Positions 1-8,072 are shown, counted from the first letter of the stretch. The stretch is 23,482 bases of DNA from CAYOLL01 sp964404765 [NCBI: uncultured Gemmatimonadota bacterium] (GCA_964404765.1 CAYOLL010000094.1:1-23482); one strand, 5' to 3'. Program-made: numbers and translations. The notes: a model not told the origin generated them from the sequence alone.

Positions 1-184
1 ATAATATGGCCATAACTCACAATAGGCAATGGTTTATTTAGGAAAGATGTCTATTTTTCAGATGTAAATTCGCAACTTGCGTCTTTAGCGTCAATTGCGA
101 CGTTTGCGTTAAGATTTGTGAATAATTCAGGCTAAATCGATATCATCCGCTTTTTATTTTTACAGGGGTATAAAAACGACGAAT
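1..184. other. Upstream non-coding stretch, no gene seen
   Basis: I see no open frame of coding character here. Positions 71-110 are rich in short GCG words (TTGCGTC, TAGCGTC, TTGCGAC, TTTGCGTT). These resemble degenerate copies of the dispersed TTTGCG-type repeat seen more clearly at 2793-2855. No sigma-70 promoter with acceptable spacing could be assigned. A purine-rich AGGGG lies at about 164-168, upstream of the TTG start at 185. Confidence 0.5.
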
Positions 185-1339
185 TTGTTCAGTCAGCTAT
201 TTATGGACTCGCCGCCGCCGGCCTCAGACACAGTGCGGCATAATCTCTACCGGTTGACCGTTTGGGTTCGCTGGGAGCTGCTCTTTTTTTTTCTAATAAC
301 CGGGTTGCTTAGCAAACTGTTTCAGGCAAATTCCGAGTCTCAGCCAGATGTTTGGGTAATTGCCCTCTTCACGATTGCCGCCGGACTTAATTTTGTCTAC
401 CACCGCTTTGCCCGCCATTTAGCCGCTATAAGTTGGATATTTCTGTTTCAGTTTGGTATAGATGTCTTTTTAGTATCACTCATGAGCGTTTTTAGCGTTC
501 CGGACGCTTTTTGGGGATTATATGTGCCGGTAATCGTCCTGGCGGCTTTTGTGATGCGGCAAAAAAGCCACCTATGGCGACTAACGATCTGGATTGGCCT
601 TTGTTATGGTGTCGCCTGCTGGAATCAATACAGCCAAATGCCCTACCCCGATATGACCGCGCTAACCGGCCTGATGCGACACTGGCTATGGATCACAATG
701 CTTCTGGCGGCAATTGCGCTGCTCTGTACGCAGTTAATGGGTTACACCCATGAGCGTATTCATCGGCTTAGCAATGAATCGGTTATCGAGCCTTTGACAG
801 GATTGTATCAGCGCCGTTACTTCTTACAGCGCCTGCAGAGCGAGCTGGAACGAAGCCGACGCTATGGTCGCATATTTTCGGTTATTATGATCGATCTGGA
901 CAATCTCGCCGCGTTTAATGATGCGTATGGTCATGCGGAAGGTGATCGGCTGCTGCAAGCCGTAGCGCGAATCTTACGGGCAAACCTTCGCCGCAGCCCA
1001 ACGGACCCGCCGGCTGAAATTGATATCGCCTGTCGCTATGAAAGCGATCAGTTTGCCTTGTTGCTGCCGGAGCTTTCTTTAGAATTTTCAACAACATCTG
1101 CGGAACAGTTGCGCGAGGTAATTCAGCAGGAGTTAGCGCTCCTGGCCGGTGAGATTATTCGCACACAATTAGAAAGCTATGTCCGGCAGTCCATCCGTCT
1201 AACCGTCAGCATCGGCATTGCCAGCTTTCCGATCCATGCCGACACTGTTGAAAATCTGATCCGTGCCGCCGGCGCGGCTTTGTATGCTGCCAAAAGACAA
1301 GGTAAAAATCAAGTCGTCAGCGCGACATCCTTGCTATAA
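185..1339 (+). CDS. Membrane GGDEF-domain protein with degenerate signature
   Basis: The protein has 384 residues. Residues about 25-185 contain five or six hydrophobic segments, so the N-terminus is a polytopic membrane sensor. Residues about 201-380 form a GGDEF domain: the family opening EPLTGLYQRRYF, metal-binding Asp237 in MIDLDN, the FNDAYGHAEGD helix (244-254), VSIGIASFP (341-349) and the closing AAKRQGKNQV. The catalytic signature is ESDQF (286-290) in place of GGDEF. Both glycines that hold GTP are lost and the Glu is Gln. From family knowledge such domains are usually inactive as diguanylate cyclases and may act as GTP or c-di-GMP binding regulators. The start is uncertain: TTG at 185 has a weak purine run 16 nt upstream, and ATG at 203 is the alternative. 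It appears monocistronic. Confidence 0.85.
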   Translation: MFSQLFMDSPPPASDTVRHNLYRLTVWVRWELLFFFLITGLLSKLFQANSESQPDVWVIALFTIAAGLNFVYHRFARHLAAISWIFLFQFGIDVFLVSLMSVFSVPDAFWGLYVPVIVLAAFVMRQKSHLWRLTIWIGLCYGVACWNQYSQMPYPDMTALTGLMRHWLWITMLLAAIALLCTQLMGYTHERIHRLSNESVIEPLTGLYQRRYFLQRLQSELERSRRYGRIFSVIMIDLDNLAAFNDAYGHAEGDRLLQAVARILRANLRRSPTDPPAEIDIACRYESDQFALLLPELSLEFSTTSAEQLREVIQQELALLAGEIIRTQLESYVRQSIRLTVSIGIASFPIHADTVENLIRAAGAALYAAKRQGKNQVVSATSLL

Positions 1340-1400
1340 AAACATTTTTTCCCAGCCAATTTATGCCGCCACGTTTATTCGATCCGTCTTATCTTTCCCC

Positions 1401-1429
1401 TTGCATCAGTACGCTGGAAACAGTAGAAT
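1401..1429 (+). promoter_or_regulatory. Sigma-70-like promoter for the ATPase/TPR pair
   Basis: A -35 box TTGCAT (1401-1406) and a -10 box TAGAAT (1424-1429) are separated by exactly 17 bp. The -10 box ends 38 nt before the ATG at 1468. This is the best-matched promoter for the two-gene unit 1468-5678. Confidence 0.55.
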
Positions 1430-1454
1430 ATTTGCAGACACTTCACCAATAATC

Positions 1455-1460
1455 AAGGAG
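1455..1460 (+). promoter_or_regulatory. Ribosome binding site AAGGAG for the ATPase gene
   Basis: AAGGAG lies 7 nt before ATG 1468 and fixes that start against the longer overlapping frame that begins at 1263. Confidence 0.75.
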
Positions 1461-1467
1461 CAACGCT

Positions 1468-2772
1468 ATGCCGAAATTCAAACCCGCCCGCAACATTGAT
1501 GACGCCTGGGCCGCAGTGGACGCTTTTCCGCTGGAGCCGGGCGATCCGCGTTATGTGGACTGTTCAGCCGTGCGCAACGACGCCATGCGCCAAATTGAAC
1601 GCATGTTGAATCGCCATGCCAAAGCCGGGCGTGATTTGCACTTACTGTTTACCGGCTATCGCGGTAACGGCAAAACAACCGAATTGTATCATCTGGCCAA
1701 CAAAGTCAAAAAGAGCTACGAGGTCATTTATTTTGACGCCTCCAACGAAATGGACGTCAACAACATGACTTTGAGCGATGTCTTGCTGGCTATAGCCAAA
1801 GAAATCGCCGACAGTTTGCACAAGAAGAATTATACCCTGCCCAAAAAATTGCTGGAGGAAGTGGGCAACTGGTTTGCGGAAAAGGTGCTGGAAGATACCA
1901 AAGAAGTTACGGCGGCGGCCGGAGCCGAAGCGGAAGCCGGCAGTCCCAAATGGTTTGGTTTCATCACCGCGCGGGTGTTTTCCAATGTCAAAATCGGCAC
2001 GGAAAAGCGCGAGATTCAGCGCCGCAAGCTGGAAAGCAACATCACCGATTTAATCGCCAAAGTCAATGCCTTGTTGACCGCCGCCCGCGCTGAGGTGAAA
2101 GCCACAGGCAAGGACATTTTGTTCGTCATGGACAGTTTGGATCGCTTGCGGGCCGGGTTGGACAAGACTTTGTTTCTGGGTGATGGGGCCAAGCTCAAAC
2201 AACTCAAAGGGCACTTCATCTATGTGGTGCCGATTTCTTTGTTGTATGATCCGCAGGCCACCTTGCTGCCCTTTGATGAAAAAATGAGCCTGCCCATGAT
2301 CCCCATTTACAAACCCGGCCTGGCCCGGGATCCCCACGATAAGGGTATTGCCTACTTGACCGATTTGATCCAACGCCGGTTGGTGACGGACGATATTTTC
2401 ACCGACCCGAAAGCCTCCATCGCCGAGCTGATTCTGGCCAGCGGCGGGCATTTGCGCGATCTGATCAAACTGCTCAGCTATGCCTGCAATCGCACCGACG
2501 ACAAGATCGAACCCGAACACGTCACCGCCGCCATCAACAATCTGATGCGCGATTACGAAAATGTAATTCTCGACGAAGAGTACGACCACGTCATTGCCGC
2601 CTATCGCACCCAAAATCCGCCCAACAACGAAACCAACCAAAAACTGATTTACAACAACGTCATTTTGGTTTATCGCCAGAACGATGACTCGGAATGGAAG
2701 GACGTGCATCCGGTCGTGGTGCGGAATGCCAAATTTCAAAAAGCGAATCAAAAACTTCAAACGAGACCCTGA
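1468..2772 (+). CDS. P-loop ATPase (AAA/STAND-like) paired with a TPR protein
   Basis: The protein has 434 residues and is probably cytosolic. A short N-terminal region with PLEPGDPRYVD (21-31) precedes a Walker A motif GYRGNGKTT (63-71) and a Walker B-like strand ending LFVMDSLD, with Asp222 and Asp225. A basic region around 175-190 (EKREIQRRKLESN) follows an Ala-rich helix. The last 50 residues contain YRQNDDSEWKDVHPVV, which looks like a small winged-helix or strand motif closing the protein. I recognise this as a bacterial ATPase type often found directly upstream of a TPR protein, as here. I cannot name the family with confidence. The downstream gene starts 110 nt after this stop. By inference the two form a split signalling NTPase in which this gene supplies ATP hydrolysis and the TPR protein supplies recognition. 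Confidence 0.8.
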   Translation: MPKFKPARNIDDAWAAVDAFPLEPGDPRYVDCSAVRNDAMRQIERMLNRHAKAGRDLHLLFTGYRGNGKTTELYHLANKVKKSYEVIYFDASNEMDVNNMTLSDVLLAIAKEIADSLHKKNYTLPKKLLEEVGNWFAEKVLEDTKEVTAAAGAEAEAGSPKWFGFITARVFSNVKIGTEKREIQRRKLESNITDLIAKVNALLTAARAEVKATGKDILFVMDSLDRLRAGLDKTLFLGDGAKLKQLKGHFIYVVPISLLYDPQATLLPFDEKMSLPMIPIYKPGLARDPHDKGIAYLTDLIQRRLVTDDIFTDPKASIAELILASGGHLRDLIKLLSYACNRTDDKIEPEHVTAAINNLMRDYENVILDEEYDHVIAAYRTQNPPNNETNQKLIYNNVILVYRQNDDSEWKDVHPVVVRNAKFQKANQKLQTRP

Positions 2773-2792
2773 AGTTAAACCAAAAATTGTTT

Positions 2793-2855
2793 CACGCAAA
2801 AACGCCACACCGCCAAATTAAAAATCTTTTCTTTGCGGCTTGGCGCCTTTGCGTG
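2793..2855. repeat. Imperfect palindrome of the dispersed TTTGCG type
   Basis: The left arm CACGCAAAAACGCC (2793-2806) pairs with the right arm GGCGCCTTTGCGTG (2842-2855), 12 of 14 positions matching. The similarity continues inwards with gaps. It sits in the 110-nt gap between the ATPase and TPR genes and could be transcribed as a stem-loop. Similar CTTTGCG/GGCG-type intergenic sequences are familiar in many bacterial genomes, but I cannot count copies here. Confidence 0.6.
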
Positions 2856-2882
2856 AGAGTTTTTCTCCATGAAAGTGCAACG

Positions 2883-5678
2883 ATGAGCGCCGATCATAAC
2901 GCCGACAACTTAACCGCCATGATGCGCCTGATTCGCCGGGCCGTGAAAGCCAAACGCTTTGCCCTGGTCTTTGCCGATTGCAATTCCTTTGAGTTGCAGG
3001 ATCAGTTGACGCAAGAATTGCGAAATCGCTGCCGCAAGCAGGACATTACCATGACCACGCTCTCCTTTTGGAATCGTTCGGTGACCAATTTGCTGGACGA
3101 ATTGCCAAAAATGCTGCGGGCGGAAGTGGGTGATAAACTGCCGGAAAACTTGGCCATTCAGGTGACGGATGTGGAATTGTCTATTTTGATTGATCAGGAC
3201 GAGCGCTTTCCGGCTGTGCTGCAAACCTTGAACTTGGGCCGGGAACGATATCGAAATGAACTGCCCTGCCCCATCATTTTCTGGTTGCCCGAATATGTGC
3301 TGATGAAGTTGGCGTTGGTGGCCCCGGACTTTTGGTCGGTGCGCGACGGCACATTTACTTTCCAATCCGGCGAGGTATCGGATGTGGCCGCCAATCTGGA
3401 GCAGTTGATCAACGAGACCAAAAATATCACTGAATGGCGCGAACATACCGCCCGAATTCCCATTTTGGAGCGTTTGACCAACCGCCGCTTGCAAGAGGGT
3501 GAAGAACTCAAACCGGAGCTATTGGCCGATTTGGAATTGCAGTTGGCCGAATCCTACCGCTTTGTAGGCAAGACCTACACCGCCTTGGAACATGCTGAAA
3601 AAGCATTGGCTTTGAGCGACGGCGATAACGAAAAAACCAGCGCCGCCCTTAATATTTTGGGCTTGTGCCAGACCGACGCCGGCAATTACGAGGCCGCCAT
3701 TCAATACTTTGAGGATTATCTGCAGCGGCGGACAGACAAACCGGAGGCGCAGGCCATTGGCTATAACCATTTGGGTTTTGCTTACCACAAACAGGGCCAG
3801 CCGGAAAAGGCCATTGAATGTTATGAAAAGGCTCTGCAACTCAACCGGGAAAAGGGTTTACGCAAGGCCGAAGGCGATGTCTTGGGCAATTTGGGTCTGG
3901 TTTACCGCGAGCAACAGCGCTACGAAGACGCTTTGCTCGTCCATCAGCAGGCATTGGAAATCAGCCGAGAGCTAGGCGATCTACAGGCCATGACCAAAGA
4001 TATTGGCAATATTGGACTTGTTTATCATGCTACGAAAGACTTTGAAAGAGCCATTCGCTATTATAATGAGGCATTATCATTATGCCAACAAACAGGTAAT
4101 CGACACGATGAGCTAAATCAAGTACTAAATTTAGGGGATGTCTGGCGAGATGGCCATAATAGACCAGCCGCTAAAGAAGTGTACGTGTGGGCGTTAAAAA
4201 TAGCGGATGAAATTGGTAATGAAGCGTTGACCTTGCGAATCGTTGAACGATTAGTGGATTTACACCGTTCCGATCGGCTCAATGACACCAATGAATGCGA
4301 ACGCTGGCTGGACAATTTGCTAACTCGTATTGAAAAAGCTCGTGTCGCCGCAAATCGTTTAGCGGGTATTGAAACGATGTTGGAGCGTTGCAAACAAACG
4401 GAATTGGGTCATCGCAAAACAGAATGGCTGCCTAAGTTGGAGAGGATGCTTTCCAACTTGAATCAGCAAAAAGATGTTTCTCTCAATCGTTTTGTATACT
4501 GCAAACTGCAAAAGGATATTGCCCATGAGTTAGACTGGCAAGAGAGGGAAGCAGAATATCAAAAGGAGTTGAATGAGTGGGAGGAGAATCATCAGATTTG
4601 TATTTGGCTTGAGCCGGGTGTGGTTGAGTTGGATGAGAAAGGGTGCCCCATTCTTAATGCGGGAAAAGCTTACAATTTTTTGATAAAAGTTGGCACTAAA
4701 CCCTTCGAGTATGCCTGGCTTATGGCAAAGCCATTATCACTTAGCCTAAACTATGGAAAGCTGACAGACTCTTTACGCGAAGGTTTCAAAATCAGTGCTG
4801 AGCAATCAGTTTCCCCAAACAAAAAAGTGTTGAATAAACCTTCACTACTCTCAAATGGGAACGCAGTTGATGATCAAACTTATACAAGCTCCGAGCAAGA
4901 TGATCAAGCGGAAACCCAATTGCCCACGCCAGTCTTGCAACAAGCCGCAAAATCTGAAGCCCCAACCCAACCCAAAATTATGGTAGACTACGATCACCAG
5001 ACCTTTCACTTTGAAATGAGTGGTGAAGAATTAATGTTCACCCAAAGCGAAACAAACCCCTTCTGGAGCGCGAGGTTTAATGACACGCTTATCATTTCCT
5101 GCCAACCTGAACGTGCTGGTAAAAAGAGCGCTTTACTAAAAACAGTTTGCAAAAGCAGAGCTTTTGGTGAACAGCAGATTGCGTTTGACTTTCATGTGGT
5201 GGCGGGCACCCCGAAAATGAAGGGAAAAGTTTTACTCGTTGATGATGACAGTGCAATCCGGCAATTGCTCAGAATTATCCTCCAAAATTCACAGTATGAA
5301 GTTGAAGAAGCAGAGGACGGTTTTGTGGCGATTGAAAAGGTCTATACTTTTCGCCCCCATGTGATTATGTTGGACTTGATGATGCCTAAAATTACCGGTT
5401 TTCAAGTTTGCCGCCTGCTAAAAGATGATCCGTACTTTCATTTAGTACCGGTAATTATTTTGACGAGCTTAGATAATAAGGAAGCCCTCCAGCGCAGCCG
5501 CCTATCCGGCGCGGATCATTTTGTTATGAAACCAATTAGGTTTGCCGCTTTTTTAGAGTTGATTGGCAAGTGTGTGCAGGATTATGAAAAGTCCAGAAAA
5601 TTGACGCCGCGAATTCCGGAACAGTTGGAATACCCTTCCAAGACGCGCATTCTCCATCTGTTAAACAGTCATTTGTAA
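2883..5678 (+). CDS. TPR protein with C-terminal response-regulator receiver domain
   Basis: The protein has 931 residues from ATG 2883. An upstream in-frame extension to 2694 would overlap the ATPase gene and cross the palindrome, so it is rejected. Residues 1-200 look like an NTPase-type fold without a Walker A: RFALVFADCNS, then PIIFWLPEYVLMKLALVAPDF, typical of TPR partners of P-loop ATPases. Residues about 210-460 hold at least five TPRs (for example GNYEAAIQYFEDYL and GQPEKAIECYEKAL). Residues about 500-770 are of unknown fold. Residues 780-905 are a complete CheY-like receiver: acidic residues Asp787-Asp789, phospho-acceptor Asp831 in MLDLMMP, Thr861 and Lys883. There is no output domain after it. 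The 3' part from about 4000 is visibly more AT-rich than the 5' part. The function is inferred as a phospho-regulated sensor for the upstream ATPase; no cognate kinase lies in the window. Confidence 0.85.
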   Translation: MSADHNADNLTAMMRLIRRAVKAKRFALVFADCNSFELQDQLTQELRNRCRKQDITMTTLSFWNRSVTNLLDELPKMLRAEVGDKLPENLAIQVTDVELSILIDQDERFPAVLQTLNLGRERYRNELPCPIIFWLPEYVLMKLALVAPDFWSVRDGTFTFQSGEVSDVAANLEQLINETKNITEWREHTARIPILERLTNRRLQEGEELKPELLADLELQLAESYRFVGKTYTALEHAEKALALSDGDNEKTSAALNILGLCQTDAGNYEAAIQYFEDYLQRRTDKPEAQAIGYNHLGFAYHKQGQPEKAIECYEKALQLNREKGLRKAEGDVLGNLGLVYREQQRYEDALLVHQQALEISRELGDLQAMTKDIGNIGLVYHATKDFERAIRYYNEALSLCQQTGNRHDELNQVLNLGDVWRDGHNRPAAKEVYVWALKIADEIGNEALTLRIVERLVDLHRSDRLNDTNECERWLDNLLTRIEKARVAANRLAGIETMLERCKQTELGHRKTEWLPKLERMLSNLNQQKDVSLNRFVYCKLQKDIAHELDWQEREAEYQKELNEWEENHQICIWLEPGVVELDEKGCPILNAGKAYNFLIKVGTKPFEYAWLMAKPLSLSLNYGKLTDSLREGFKISAEQSVSPNKKVLNKPSLLSNGNAVDDQTYTSSEQDDQAETQLPTPVLQQAAKSEAPTQPKIMVDYDHQTFHFEMSGEELMFTQSETNPFWSARFNDTLIISCQPERAGKKSALLKTVCKSRAFGEQQIAFDFHVVAGTPKMKGKVLLVDDDSAIRQLLRIILQNSQYEVEEAEDGFVAIEKVYTFRPHVIMLDLMMPKITGFQVCRLLKDDPYFHLVPVIILTSLDNKEALQRSRLSGADHFVMKPIRFAAFLELIGKCVQDYEKSRKLTPRIPEQLEYPSKTRILHLLNSHL

Positions 5679-5697
5679 CGAGAGAACTTTTCTCACG
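5679..5697 (+). terminator. Weak hairpin after the TPR-receiver gene
   Basis: CGAGAGAA and TTCTCACG pair with one mismatch around a CTT loop, starting directly after the stop codon. There is no T-tract, so a terminator role is only a suggestion. Confidence 0.25.
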
Positions 5698-5734
5698 ACT
5701 TCTAAACTTGTAGATTCAAATCGGGTTAACCTGC

Positions 5735-5824
5735 CTGAAGAAAAGTCTGAAAAAGGGCTTGCGTGAAGTCAAGCGCATCGAAGACGGTGAGCTACCCCGC
5801 CGGACGCTGGTGCAATCTAAGTAA
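5735..5824 (+). pseudogene. Possible C-terminal remnant of a small antitoxin-like gene
   Basis: Reading from 5735 to the TAA at 5822-5824 gives a 29-residue tail beginning LKKSLKKGLREVKRIEDGEL. This basic and acidic helix followed by a proline resembles the ends of small type II antitoxins. There is no start codon in frame before the upstream stop at 5711, so it is at most a fragment. The identification rests on pattern only. Confidence 0.3.
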
Positions 5825-5844
5825 GAGATAACACAATATGCTAT

Positions 5845-6106
5845 ATGACTACTGAATCAATAAAAGCCCTCATCACCCGCGGCGAAGACGCGCCGACACA
5901 AATCTTCGGGCTAAAGCGTCTATTTCAATCATCGGGCAAGCTGCACGCCGACGGAAACCGTCTTTGCCCGCCCGGATTGGCGCGATCTGGACATGGAGCA
6001 ATTCCGCAGTTTTTATCAGCGTAAATATCGAAGTGAGTTGGAAGCCGACGCGGATTTGCCGGCGCTTTTTGAAAATCTGATTTCGAACAATGCGATTTCA
6101 GCATGA
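5845..6106 (+). pseudogene. Schlafen/AlbA_2-type ATP-binding protein, deleted and frameshifted
   Basis: From ATG 5845 the frame reads MTTESIKALITRGEDAPTQ, the usual opening of AlbA_2 (Schlafen-type) proteins. It then jumps to FGLKRLFQSSGKLHAD, which in the family lies about 100 residues later, so the core of the AlbA_2 domain has been deleted. Near 5950 the frame shifts by one. The next frame (from about 5942) continues with the expected VFARPDWRDLDMEQF, FRSFYQRKY and LPALFENL up to a TGA at 6104-6106. The rest of the protein is missing. One deletion, one frameshift and a lost 3' part make this a clear relic. AlbA_2 proteins are frequent in defence islands, in keeping with the restriction-modification debris on both sides. 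Confidence 0.7.
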
Positions 6107-6125
6107 CCATCTTCGAGTCCAATGC

Positions 6126-6278
6126 ATTATTCCTAAATATTCCAAACCCATCATAGACGAGATAGATCGGGTCTTAGCGCGTCATTACGGTTTTACAGAC
6201 GAGGAACTGGACTTTATCATCAATTACGATATCAAGTATCGCCTGGGCAAAGACAACCTGGTCGATGATGAAACCTAA
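6126..6278 (+). pseudogene. Detached C-terminus of an Eco57I-type restriction-methylation protein
   Basis: The frame ending in TAA at 6276-6278 contains SKPIIDEIDRVLARHYGF, then TDEELDFIINYDIKYRLG. This is the characteristic last segment of long Eco57I-type DNA methylase/restriction proteins. It has no methylase in front of it. It lies upstream of, and in the same reading frame as, the truncated methylase that follows, which itself lacks exactly such a C-terminus. It is therefore the tail of a lost or rearranged sister gene. An ATG at 6090 makes a formal small ORF, but its first 12 codons overlap the AlbA_2 relic and it is not a credible gene. Confidence 0.7.
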
Positions 6279-6309
6279 GCTAACGCCCATGCTCAAGCCC
6301 AAGCTGAAA

Positions 6310-6342
6310 AAGCTACAAAAGTCTTGGAGACTTTTGTAGCTT
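6310..6342. repeat. Perfect 15-bp stem with TGG loop (palindrome A)
   Basis: The left arm AAGCTACAAAAGTCT (6310-6324), loop TGG (6325-6327) and right arm AGACTTTTGTAGCTT (6328-6342) pair without a mismatch. It sits at the junction between the detached C-terminal fragment and the truncated methylase, and both strands of the stem are open in the methylase frame (reading TKVLETFVAS). Its geometry, centre and loop are the same as those of the hairpin at 21949-21981, with a different stem sequence. Confidence 0.85.
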
Positions 6343-7915
6343 CCACGCAACTTTCGAATTACTACCGCGATTTCCTGTGTCCCCTGTTCTTCAAAGGCTT
6401 TGCCGAAAAGCGCAAAACGCCGGAAACCATCGCCCTGCTTGGCCACGTGCCCTATCTCAACGGCGGTCTGTTCCTCGAACATCAGTTGGAAGCCGCCAAT
6501 CGTGACCAAATAGCCATCGCCGACACTGCTTTCGAGCGAGTTTCCGACTTTTTTAAGAAATGGGATTGGCATCTTGATGACCGTGCGCCCAAAGAAGAAT
6601 CTGACCCGAATAAAAAGGAAGTTCTTGGGGAAATCAACCCGGATGTGCTCGGCTACATCTTCGAAAAGTACATCAACCAGAAACAAATGGGCGCCTATTA
6701 CACCAAGGAAGACATCACCGACTACATCGGCAAAAACACCATCATCCCCTTCCTGTTTGACCGGGCCGCCGAAAAATGCGCCGTGGCCTTTGCCCCCAAC
6801 GGCTCCGTCTGGCAGTTGCCCCGCCTGGATCCCGACGAATACATCTACGAGGCCGTGAAAAAGGGCGCCGAACTGGCCCTGCCCGCCGCCATCGCCGCCG
6901 GCCTGACCGATGTCAACCGCCGCGACAAATGGAACACGCCCACCCCAACCGAATACGCCCTGCCCACCGAAATCTGGCGCGAAACGGTTGCCCGCCGCCA
7001 GCGCTATGCCGATGTGCGCGACAAGCTTACCAACGGTCAAGTCACCTCCATCAACGATTTTATCACCTACAACCTCGATATTCGCAAGTTGGCCGAAGAC
7101 GTAATCCGCGAATGCGAAGGGCCCGAACTGCTGCGCGCCTTTTACCAGGCCATCGAAAAAGTGACCGTGCTCGATCCCACCTGCGGTTCCGGGGCCTTTC
7201 TCTTTGCCGCCATGAACATCCTGGAGCCGCTCTACGAGGCCTGCTTAGACAAAATGCAAGAATTTGTGGACGACGAGCGCGAAAAGGAAAAACGCACCGG
7301 TCAGGCTTCGCGCCGCTACAAGGATTTTGAGCGGATTTTGGAAAGAGCGGCCGAACATCCCAACCGCCAATACTTCATCTACAAATCCATTGTGGTCAAT
7401 AACCTGTATGGCGTGGACATTATGGAAGAGGCCGTCGAAATCGCCAAGCTGCGCCTGTTCCTCAAGCTGGTGGCCCAGATCGAGCCGGATGAGCGCAAGC
7501 CCAACCTGGGCATCGAGCCCCTGCCCGATATTGACTTTAACATCCGCGCCGGTAATACCCTGGTCGGCTACGCCACCTATGCCCAGGCCGAGCGCGCGGT
7601 CGGCGCGACGCTGGATTTTGGCAACGCCATGAGCAAGATTAAAACCAAAGCCGAGGACGTGGCCCGCCTGTTTAAACGCTTCCGCGAGCAGCAGACCGAA
7701 TTTGGCGGCGAAGTGACCCCGGCGGACAAGCTGGCCCTGCGCCGGCGGCTGAGCGCCTTAGAGGAGGAACTGAACGTTCATTTGGCCTGGGAATACGGCC
7801 TAAAAACCTACGGGGATTTGGGCGGGAATACCAGGCTCTTTGCCACGGAAAATATGATCCAGCAAAAGACCCCGGCCTACGCCCAATGGTTGGATAGCCA
7901 CAAGCCCTTTCATTG

Positions 7916-7930
7916 GTTTATCGAGTTTTA
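7916..7930. repeat. Left 15-bp target-site duplication of the MITE
   Basis: GTTTATCGAGTTTTA directly abuts the left end of the element and is repeated exactly at 8073-8087. The following T is shared by both contexts, so the duplication could be counted as 16 bp. Confidence 0.9.
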
Positions 7931-8072
7931 TGTACTAGTCAACGACCTTTAGAACACTTTTTGTCGGTGTCATTCCGGTATGTTTTTAACCGGAATCTTC
8001 TTTCAGGCAAACAAGATGCCGGATAGAAACATTCCGGCATGACAAGTGTGTGAAATGTTGTTGACTAGTACA
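7931..8072. mobile_element. 142-bp MITE with perfect 13-bp terminal inverted repeats
   Basis: The element starts TGTACTAGTCAAC (7931-7943) and ends with the exact reverse complement GTTGACTAGTACA (8060-8072). Inside, 7968-7998 and 8014-8044 form a second inverted repeat with 26 of 31 positions matching (TGTCAT-CCGG-ATGTTT type). No protein is encoded, so it must be moved in trans. Identical 15-bp direct repeats flank it and excision restores the methylase frame, which shows both the boundaries and the inserted state. The long duplication is unusual; most IS families make 2-13 bp. I cannot assign a parent IS family. Confidence 0.92.

Noticed and set aside
1-184. Promoter of the GGDEF gene from TTGCGA/TTGCGT and AATAAT boxes
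   Set aside because: The spacers are 20 and 11 bp, outside the workable range. No convincing pair remains.
2050-2808. 252-codon open frame on the minus strand opposite the ATPase gene
   Set aside because: It is the complement of a real coding frame, has no recognisable motif and no ribosome binding site, and its composition reflects codon bias of the plus strand.
2694-2882. 63-codon N-terminal extension of the TPR-receiver protein
   Set aside because: It would overlap the end of the ATPase gene and translate the intergenic palindrome. The extra peptide has no family resemblance and ATG 2883 gives the normal start.
2869-2885. Five-codon upstream ORF (ATG 2869, TGA overlapping ATG 2883) that could couple translation
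   Set aside because: There is no ribosome binding site before it and so short a frame is expected by chance.
6090-6278. Intact small gene of 62 codons
   Set aside because: The first codons come from the end of the AlbA_2 relic and the remainder is the C-terminal signature of a much longer methylase family, so it is a fragment.
6174-7040. 288-codon open frame on the minus strand opposite the methylase relic
   Set aside because: Glycine/valine-rich shadow of a GC-rich methylase frame. The plus strand shows clear family motifs over the same stretch.
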